Part shown: piece after piece, positions 13,901 to 19,039 of the stretch
How the letters are laid out: the number at the start of each line of letters is the position of its first letter
How positions within the stretch are numbered: the stretch's first letter is position 1
Assembly: GCA_017745015.1 (NCBI GenBank)
Contig: JAGIAF010000021.1
Coordinates: 1-19,039, forward strand
DNA: 19,039 bases
Direction of reading: 5' to 3'
Origin: Bdellovibrio sp.
Lineage (GTDB): Bacteria > Bdellovibrionota > Bdellovibrionia > Bdellovibrionales > Bdellovibrionaceae
Program-made: the position numbers and the translations under genes
The notes under the pieces: generated by a model
Databases searched by the model: none
What the model was told of the DNA's origin: nothing
Seen by the model: only the letters and a program-made list of their open reading frames with translations

Positions 13901-16355
13901 GGTTATTGATGTGAAGGGTGAGAATCCCGTTATTCGCATTCCCATCAAGAAAGAATACGCGCCGAATGTCGTGATCTCTGCATTTGCCATTCGTGGTCGT
14001 TTGAATGATCCGAAACCGACGGCCCTTGTCGACTTAGGAAAACCGTCATTTAAATTGGGTCTTTCTGAAATTAAGGTGGGCTGGAAAGCGAATACGCTGA
14101 AAGTTCAAGTGGAGACGGATAGAAAAACTTATCGCGCCCGTGAAAAGGCTCTGGTTAAAATTAAAGTCGTGGACGCCGATGGGAAGCCGGCTCCTTCGGG
14201 CCAGGTGGCTTTGGTGGCAGTGGATGAGGGATTACTCGAACTTCGTGACAACAGCTCTTGGGATCTTCTTTCTGCGATGATGGGACTTCGTCAGTACGAC
14301 GTTAGGACCGCAACAGCCCAAAGCTTCATTATCGGTAAACGTCACTTCGGATTGAAGGCGGTGCCAATAGGTGGTGATGGAAGAAGTGGTCTTCGTCGTG
14401 AGTTGTTCGATACGCTTCTTTATTGGAATCCTAAGGTGCAGCTCGATAAACAGGGGCAAGCACAGTTGTCGGTTCAGCTGAATGATTCCACGACGAGCTT
14501 CAGAATCGTCGCCGTTGCTCAGCAAGGTAAAGAGCAGTTTGGAACGGGCTGGACCTCTGTTCAATCCACTCAAGACGTGATGATCTTGCCGGGGCTTTCT
14601 GGTGTAACTCGTAAAGGTGATGAGTTTATGGCGGGATTCACTGTCAGAAACGCATCCTTACAAAAGCAACGTCTGACTGTATCGTTACATACGACGCCAT
14701 CCCTGAAAACGGGTGCCCGCACAATTGAATTGGAACCAGGAGCTTCGCAGCTTTTATCCTGGAATTTGAAAATTCCGGATGTCGACAGTTTCGAGTATGT
14801 CGTTACAGCTCGTGATATCGATGGAAAGGTTCAAGATGAAATCAAAAAAACTCAAAAGGTTTTATCTTTGCGTCAGCCGCACATCTATCAAAGTGAATTC
14901 GGACAGTGGCCAGACTTTAAGAACATCGCGGTTCGTATTCCAGAGAATGCAGAGCCGGATTCAAGCACTGTCGTAGTTGAAGCATCGAGTTTATTGGGTG
15001 GACAACTGACGGGAATGAAAGAGTTCTGGAAGAACTATTCCTATACATGCTTAGAACAACAGGTCTCTCGTGCGGTGTCTCTGAATGATCAAGCGTTGTG
15101 GAAGAAGATCGAACAAAAATTTGGAACTTATCAAGATGAGCGTGGTCTTCTGAAGTTCTTCCCTTCATCTTATGCTCGTGGTGATATTGCCTTGACGAGC
15201 TATGTTCTTAGTGTTGCTCATGAGGCCGGCTTTAAGATTAGTGAAGACACCGAAAACAAGATGCTTGATGCTTTGGCAAGTTATGGCGAAGGACGTCTTA
15301 AAGATGTCGATGGCGTGGGACGAGTGGATGAGGTTATTAAAAAGATTTCTGCCTTCGAAGCTCTATCGAGATATCGTCGTTTGAATGTGGATCTGCTAAG
15401 TACGATTACCTACCAAGGAAATCAATGGCCGCTTTCGAGCTTGGTAGAATGGTATAATATCTTGAACTGGGAATCGAAAGTTCCGCAGCGTGATCAGAAA
15501 GTTAAAGAAACAGAGAGCATTCTGCGCAACAAATTCTACTTCTCAGCAAAACGTCTGATGCTGAAAGAAGAAGGCTTGGATGTGATGCCTTGGTTAATGC
15601 GCGACGGAGAAGGGGCTTCATTGCGTCTGATATCTGCAGTGATGAATAAAGAATCGTGGCAGGGAGATTTGCCACGATTGATGCAAGGAATTCTGATGCG
15701 TCAGCGTGAAGGCGCGTGGGCGTTGACGACGAGTAATGCCTGGGGCCGTTTGGCTCTGAAGAAGTTTGATCAAAAATTCCAGAATCAAAAAGTGACCGGG
15801 CTCTTTAAGGCGCAAATAGGCTCGCAGCAACGCCAAGGCAATTGGGAAAAAGCAAGCTCACAATCGTTTGAATTTCCGTTGAAAGAGAAAGCCAGCACTG
15901 TGATTCTAAATCAAGAAGGAACTGGTAAGCCATGGATTACCGTTTCTTCGAAGGCCTCAATACCTGTGACGAAGCCTTTTTTTGCTGGCTTTAGTGTTGA
16001 AAAGAAAATCACCGCTCTTGAGCAGAAAAGCAAAGGTCGCTGGAGTGTGGGCGATACTGTGAAAATCGAATTAACGATTAAAGCGCAAGCTCCACAAACT
16101 TGGGTTGTTGTAAATGATCCGATCCCGGCAGGGGCCAGTGTTTTGCAATCTTCTTGGGCTACAGCCATCGAACGCAAAGAAGAGTTGATGCGTTTCTATT
16201 TATCATGGTTGCCTCAAGAGATGCAGACGTTGGAGTACACGCTGCGATTTAACCAGGTAGGAATCTATAAAGTTCCAGCGACGCGCGTTGAAGCGATGTA
16301 CAGCCCTGACTTGTATGCAGAACTTCCAGAGACCACATGGACGGTGAGTGAATGA
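10902..16355 (+). CDS. Bacterial alpha-2-macroglobulin with thioester motif (YfhM-like)
   Basis: This very large periplasmic protein (1817 residues) belongs to the alpha-2-macroglobulin protease-trap family. Seen in order: signal peptide ending APVFA before QQ; N-terminal macroglobulin domains; the VWVWVTDLKTAQPVAGA segment (about residue 485-500); LVAVDEGLLEL (about 1105); LYWNPKVQLD...SFRIVAVA (about 1172-1206); and the thioester C1383-L-E-Q in YSYTCLEQQ, which can bind attacking proteases covalently. The C-terminal domain ends VEAMYSPDLYAELPE. E. coli YfhM is a lipoprotein, but no lipobox cysteine is present here. Start: the frame is open to TTG 10863, but AAGGAG at 10889-10894, 7 bases before GTG 10902, rare AGG/AGA/CGA codons in the extension, and the TATAAT at 10857 favour GTG. 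Against it, this signal peptide lacks a basic N-region. pbpC overlaps by 4 bases. Confidence 0.93.
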   Translation: MLSFLALILAAPVFAQQKVNVKNFYPEGSHRSVDQLRIEFAQPQVKLGEFKTEAPAQSACLKGGQGRWVDTRNWVYDFNPPLGGGRICEVNVSGQVYRFNTGGPHVKTIFPRTYRPIDSEQNFLVFMDSEVRKESLPKAAYFVIEGLGDRIPAEVIAGAEAEKVRANALEEYRYEKDDFKGSWVVLKSSRIFPAGAKVSLVWSKEIESPQGFRSTEDETFEFQVENAFKADFSCEREAPGKPCIPILPMRMSFTNPVLIKALKQIYIESSSGKKVYASDLAQESEKESKTYLEFKGPFSAKSQYKLFVPAGLKDDQGHELMNRNQFPIAIQTGDDPSLLKFAADFGIIEEGKNSAIPVTLRRVEKSLATSFAGWSGRLGATNFKDIISYLGHIQRNPTGGEKIKFHSSLNVQKIKVDKPLAAADTEVVGIPLKKSGFYVVEMESRLLGQSLLNENVPFYVRTAALVTKMAVHAKFSKNEVWVWVTDLKTAQPVAGAAVKVVDVKGAVQARGTSDAKGLALLKLSKNTEELPRNEEGPYYDGFFVVAENGDDFTFTHSSWDRGIESWRYQIAGGVRASGLIAHAILDRTLLKPEETLSAKIVVRKTAKMGLELPVGNEWPTTLEMAHDSGLQTLKFPLTWDKKSGTALWQWMIPPGAKLGRWVIRLTGTKNMYLEAGDVRIENFRVPLLQVRLQSNKPQFVEDKSIPLSVIANYFSGGPAAKMPMKIRWSVEPGSFNVQDDDFQEYMFANGAIKEGLFRSGDEENARYIPQSGVKDVNLDKAGSASFVLEPIKYSAGPQRLRVEGEYKDPNGEIQSTVRSYPLWSSDIVLGIKADGWSATPDKVRMNVVAFNLAQEPLKNQKVKVDLYTSRYYSHRKRLVGGFYAYEDFQEVKKVGKLCEGTTDKTGQFKCIGKTSAVGSVIAVVSSQDSQGRPAQANVNQWVVADGESQWFGSQDNDRADLVPFKKSYEPGETAELQLRTPFQEAKVLVTVERDSVLYREVIDVKGENPVIRIPIKKEYAPNVVISAFAIRGRLNDPKPTALVDLGKPSFKLGLSEIKVGWKANTLKVQVETDRKTYRAREKALVKIKVVDADGKPAPSGQVALVAVDEGLLELRDNSSWDLLSAMMGLRQYDVRTATAQSFIIGKRHFGLKAVPIGGDGRSGLRRELFDTLLYWNPKVQLDKQGQAQLSVQLNDSTTSFRIVAVAQQGKEQFGTGWTSVQSTQDVMILPGLSGVTRKGDEFMAGFTVRNASLQKQRLTVSLHTTPSLKTGARTIELEPGASQLLSWNLKIPDVDSFEYVVTARDIDGKVQDEIKKTQKVLSLRQPHIYQSEFGQWPDFKNIAVRIPENAEPDSSTVVVEASSLLGGQLTGMKEFWKNYSYTCLEQQVSRAVSLNDQALWKKIEQKFGTYQDERGLLKFFPSSYARGDIALTSYVLSVAHEAGFKISEDTENKMLDALASYGEGRLKDVDGVGRVDEVIKKISAFEALSRYRRLNVDLLSTITYQGNQWPLSSLVEWYNILNWESKVPQRDQKVKETESILRNKFYFSAKRLMLKEEGLDVMPWLMRDGEGASLRLISAVMNKESWQGDLPRLMQGILMRQREGAWALTTSNAWGRLALKKFDQKFQNQKVTGLFKAQIGSQQRQGNWEKASSQSFEFPLKEKASTVILNQEGTGKPWITVSSKASIPVTKPFFAGFSVEKKITALEQKSKGRWSVGDTVKIELTIKAQAPQTWVVVNDPIPAGASVLQSSWATAIERKEELMRFYLSWLPQEMQTLEYTLRFNQVGIYKVPATRVEAMYSPDLYAELPETTWTVSE

Positions 16356-18364
16356 CGAAGATTCTTTGGGTGATTCCAGCGACGATGCTAGTTGTAACAG
16401 GGTGGTTGATCCACTCGGTGCCGACTATTGCTAGCTTCGACGAAGTTAAAAAGAATCACCGCAGTTCAGAAATGGTCTTGTTGGATCGCGAGGGACGGCC
16501 TTTGCATCAATGGCGACAAGACTCTAATCGCAGGGTCTTTGCTTGGGTTTCGTTGAAGGAAACTTCCCCTGCATTTGTTCAAGCACTTCTTAAATCCGAA
16601 GATCGAGAATTCTTTCGTCACGGTGGAGTGGACTATAAGTCTTTGGTGGCAAGTTTCTATCAAAGACTTGTGAAGTCTTCTAATCGTGGTGGATCGACAT
16701 TGTCGATGCAGACTGTGAAGCTGGCTTATCCTTCAAGATCTTGGCGCGGGCTTAGTGGAAAGTTCAGACAGATTTGGGCTGCCTCACAGATTGAATCTCA
16801 ATGGACCAAGGAAGAAATCCTAGAGGCGTATTTAAATCTTGTTCCGTTCCGTGGGGAGTATCGCGGACTCGCTTCTGTTTCTTGGGGGTTGTTCAATAAA
16901 TCTCCGCGAGGGCTTACTAAAAACGAAGCTACGGTCTTAGCCGTGCTCATTCGCTCTCCGAACGCACTTGTAAAAGATTGGGTGAAGCGTGCTTGTTGGC
17001 AGGAGCCAGAGACCTGTTCACAGTTCCCAGCTTTAGTTTCAAGTGCCTTGCAGCGTTTAGGCCGAATTCCGGGTGAAGATCAAAGAGCATTGCATTTGGC
17101 GCAACGTCTTTCTAAGGAAGGTTATCAAGGGCCCACAGTTACGACGATTGATCGGGATCTGCAAGTGCAGATTCAAGAGATCGTGACCTCGCAGGTACGT
17201 GAACTTCAAGAGCAGAATGTTCATGATGCCGCAGTTCTTGTGGTTGAAAATAGAACCGGCGCCGTGTGGGCTTATGTGGGTGGCAGCGGAGCCTTATCGT
17301 CAGCAACTTACGTTGACGGCATTCAGTCGCCACGACAAGCGGGTTCAACATTAAAACCATTTCTCTATGCGACTGCGTTTGAGCGAGAGCTCATAAAGCC
17401 GAACTCGTGGATTGAGGATTCAGCTGTGGATATCGTCTTTGATCGGGGAGTTTATAAACCACAAAACCACGATCACCTTTTTAATGGATGGGTTCAGGCG
17501 AAAACGGCACTGGCGTCATCATTAAACGTTCCCGCAGTTAAAGTGCTAAAGCTTTTAAATGACGATTCCTTCTGGAATAACCTTCGTGCCTTGGGAATTC
17601 ACAATCTGCAGGAGCCTGAACACTATGGCCCGGCCTTAGCGTTGGGAGTAGCGGACGTGACTTTAGAAGATTTGACACAAGCGTATCGCACCCTTGCTCA
17701 AGGTGGAGTCTATTCGCCACTTCATTTTATTAAACGCGAAGATCAAAAGGATGAGCGCGTTGTATTCAGCCCGAAGACTGCCGCGCGAATCACTCACATT
17801 CTGGCAAGCAAAGAAAATCGCGCTCTCGGATTCGGCATGGAGTCCTCGCTGAATCTTGAAAGCGAGGCTGCCGTAAAAACAGGAACAAGCAAAGATATGC
17901 GAGATAACTGGTGTGTGGGTTACAACTCGCGCTTCACGGTTGGTGTGTGGGTTGGAAATTTCCAGGGTGACCCGATGTGGAACGTGATGGGAGTGACCGG
18001 TGCTGCGCCGATTTGGAATCGTGTGATGTCGTGGTTGCAAGAGCGTTACCCAGCAGAGCCATTTAAGTTGAGTTTGCCGAAAGAAGAACCATTGCGACCA
18101 CCTAAAACTTATCCGTTTGCGCGCATCACTTATCCGCAAAATGGAATGATTCTGGCAGTGGATCCTTCGATTCCACTGAAGAATCAAAAAATGCCATTGA
18201 TGGTAGAAGCTGAAAGTAAGAAAGATCTAAAGTGGAGAATCAACGGGCAGAAGACAGTTTCCGCGACAGACACTTATTTGTGGACGCCCACTCCGGGGCG
18301 CCACACATTCGAACTGCTTAAGAAAAACCAACTCGCACAAAAAGTCGAAGTGATAGTGAAATAA
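16352..18364 (+). CDS. pbpC: Penicillin-binding protein 1C (bifunctional class A PBP)
   Basis: The 670-residue peptidoglycan synthase has a membrane anchor (about 4-22), a glycosyltransferase GT51 domain (about 40-235), a transpeptidase domain (about 265-565) and a short C-terminal BiPBP_C-like domain (about 585-670). GT51 motifs: E83-D-R-E-F-F-R-H (catalytic Glu) and GGSTLSMQ (113-120, the PbpC form of GGSTxxQ), then E-I-L-E-A-Y-L-N. Transpeptidase motifs: S332-T-L-K335 (acylated serine), S390-L-N392 and K509-T-G. All are intact, so both activities are expected. It is about 100 residues shorter than E. coli PbpC. The ATG overlaps the stop of the macroglobulin gene (ATGA), indicating coupled translation. 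The pair is widespread in bacteria and thought to combine protease trapping with wall repair. Confidence 0.95.
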   Translation: MTKILWVIPATMLVVTGWLIHSVPTIASFDEVKKNHRSSEMVLLDREGRPLHQWRQDSNRRVFAWVSLKETSPAFVQALLKSEDREFFRHGGVDYKSLVASFYQRLVKSSNRGGSTLSMQTVKLAYPSRSWRGLSGKFRQIWAASQIESQWTKEEILEAYLNLVPFRGEYRGLASVSWGLFNKSPRGLTKNEATVLAVLIRSPNALVKDWVKRACWQEPETCSQFPALVSSALQRLGRIPGEDQRALHLAQRLSKEGYQGPTVTTIDRDLQVQIQEIVTSQVRELQEQNVHDAAVLVVENRTGAVWAYVGGSGALSSATYVDGIQSPRQAGSTLKPFLYATAFERELIKPNSWIEDSAVDIVFDRGVYKPQNHDHLFNGWVQAKTALASSLNVPAVKVLKLLNDDSFWNNLRALGIHNLQEPEHYGPALALGVADVTLEDLTQAYRTLAQGGVYSPLHFIKREDQKDERVVFSPKTAARITHILASKENRALGFGMESSLNLESEAAVKTGTSKDMRDNWCVGYNSRFTVGVWVGNFQGDPMWNVMGVTGAAPIWNRVMSWLQERYPAEPFKLSLPKEEPLRPPKTYPFARITYPQNGMILAVDPSIPLKNQKMPLMVEAESKKDLKWRINGQKTVSATDTYLWTPTPGRHTFELLKKNQLAQKVEVIVK

Positions 18365-18772
18365 TTAAACGTCGTAGTGAATAATTACTGGAACGTCTAG
18401 ATCAGAACGCAAGCTCTCTTTCACTGGGCATCCCAATGCAAAAGCCTCAAGTTTCTTACGGTAATCGTGGGGAACTTGCTGTGGCAGATGTAAAACTACG
18501 TGCAATTTTGCGATACGACGAGGATTGGCCGCCATCTCTTTTTCTACGGATGCCCAAGAGCCCTTCAGAGAGACATTATCTTTTTCGCAGTTAATTGCCA
18601 TTGTCGTAAGCATACAGCTGCCCATCGCCGCGCCAAGAAGATCTGTCGGGGAGAAGAGCTCACCTTTGCCGTGATTGTCTTTTGGAGCATCGGTACCAAT
18701 GCGCGCAGAAGAAGGTTCGTGAGTGATATCGCAATGCTTATCACCGTGATAGACGGATGTTGTTTTTACCAT
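18365..18772 (-). CDS. OsmC-family thiol redox protein
   Basis: The 135-residue protein is of the OsmC/YhfA type. Two conserved cysteines are seen: C53 in FSPTDLLGAAMGSC, the hallmark helix, and C115 in FALGCPVKESL. In OsmC/Ohr proteins such a pair reduces organic hydroperoxides; in the YhfA branch the substrate is unclear. The sequence does not let me choose the branch, though the N-terminal part (Y-H-G-D-K-H-C-D-I-T-H) and short length suggest YhfA-like. AAGG lies 6 bases before the ATG. Its stop codon abuts the pbpC stop with no base between, so there is no room for a terminator outside the genes. It follows the response-regulator gene by 15 bases, with its ribosome site in that gap, so the two probably form an operon. 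Confidence 0.88.
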   Translation of the reverse strand: MVKTTSVYHGDKHCDITHEPSSARIGTDAPKDNHGKGELFSPTDLLGAAMGSCMLTTMAINCEKDNVSLKGSWASVEKEMAANPRRIAKLHVVLHLPQQVPHDYRKKLEAFALGCPVKESLRSDLDVPVIIHYDV

Positions 18773-18787
18773 GGGGACCTTCCAGAG

Positions 18788-19039
18788 CTATGTCGACATT
18801 TGCTCGATGATCTTACGCAGACGCATCTCAGATGACTTAGACATATCCGCGTAGAGTTTACGCAAGTGTGAAGATTGAACAGGATCATTCTTAGAAGCTT
18901 TCATTTCGCGACCGATTTTGATCGCAGAGCAAACGCTTTCGATGACCAATTTTTTCTTAGAATCTTTAGTGATGAAATCGAATGCACCTAGTGAGAGCGC
19001 TTCAAGAGCACGAGCATGATCGCCGTGAGCCGTTAGCAC
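18788..19039 (-). CDS. Response regulator receiver domain, C-terminal part only
   Basis: The frame is open at the window edge, so the N-terminal part, including the phosphorylated Asp, lies outside. Seen: VLTAHGDHARALEALSLGAF, then DFITK, matching the beta4-alpha4-beta5 part of CheY-like receivers, with the switch Thr in LTAH and the conserved Lys in the FITK turn. After the receiver only about 45 mostly charged residues remain and no output domain follows, so it may be a stand-alone CheY-like regulator with a helical tail, unless a domain lies at the N-terminus. It is upstream of the OsmC-family gene, and a role in stress signalling is only a guess from that position. Confidence 0.82.
   Translation of the reverse strand: MLTAHGDHARALEALSLGAFDFITKDSKKKLVIESVCSAIKIGREMKASKNDPVQSSHLRKLYADMSKSSEMRLRKIIEQMST

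Noticed and set aside
17663..18187. Open frame of 174 codons opposite pbpC
   Set aside because: Its composition is rich in His, Arg and Ser as expected of an antisense shadow, and pbpC has complete catalytic motifs.

Overview
The window looks like chromosomal DNA from a Gram-negative predator of the genus Bdellovibrio or a close relative. This is an inference from gene content, codon style and AGGAG-type ribosome sites; no search was run. Gene density is high. I see no tRNA or rRNA gene, insertion sequence, prophage, integrase or CRISPR array. Most genes are recognisable housekeeping or envelope genes; the less explained material is mainly in the sodC/dps intergenic region, in a truncated membrane gene, and in the macroglobulin gene.

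Layout. (1) 2-262: the 3' end of a FabG-like short-chain reductase, followed by a hairpin. (2) 418-6309: a tight same-strand respiratory operon with a membrane-anchored cytochrome c, a Sco copper chaperone, cytochrome oxidase subunits II (with a fused heme-c domain), I, III and IV, and the heme O synthase CtaB. It encodes a caa3-type oxidase of the A2 subfamily plus part of its CuA and heme assembly machinery. (3) 6350-9396: a maleylacetoacetate isomerase gene (minus strand) diverges from three plus-strand genes: an LtaS-like membrane domain lacking its sulfatase half, a small outer-membrane beta-barrel, and a fumarylacetoacetate hydrolase. MaiA and FahA are the last two enzymes of tyrosine/homogentisate breakdown. 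(4) 9480-10844: an oxidative-stress pair, lipoprotein Cu/Zn superoxide dismutase (minus) and Dps ferritin (plus), separated by about 350 bases. That spacer holds a predicted sodC promoter with an overlapping palindrome, a possible 40-residue small gene with a perfect Shine-Dalgarno, and direct repeats before dps. (5) 10902-18364: a very large thioester (CLEQ) alpha-2-macroglobulin overlapping by 4 bases with pbpC (penicillin-binding protein 1C), a known bacterial pairing for periplasmic defence and peptidoglycan repair. (6) 18365-19039, minus strand: the 3' end of a response-regulator receiver gene followed after 15 bases by an OsmC-family redox protein whose stop codon directly abuts that of pbpC.

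How the genes work together: block 2 builds a complete proton-pumping terminal oxidase, block 4 handles superoxide, peroxide and iron, and block 5 guards the periplasm. For an organism that lives inside other bacteria, periplasmic protease trapping and superoxide removal are plausible needs, but that link is inference. No clearly new multi-gene system is visible. The best candidates for undescribed biology are the small gene upstream of sodC, the palindrome on the sodC promoter, the stand-alone LtaS-type membrane domain, and a thioester macroglobulin without a lipid anchor.
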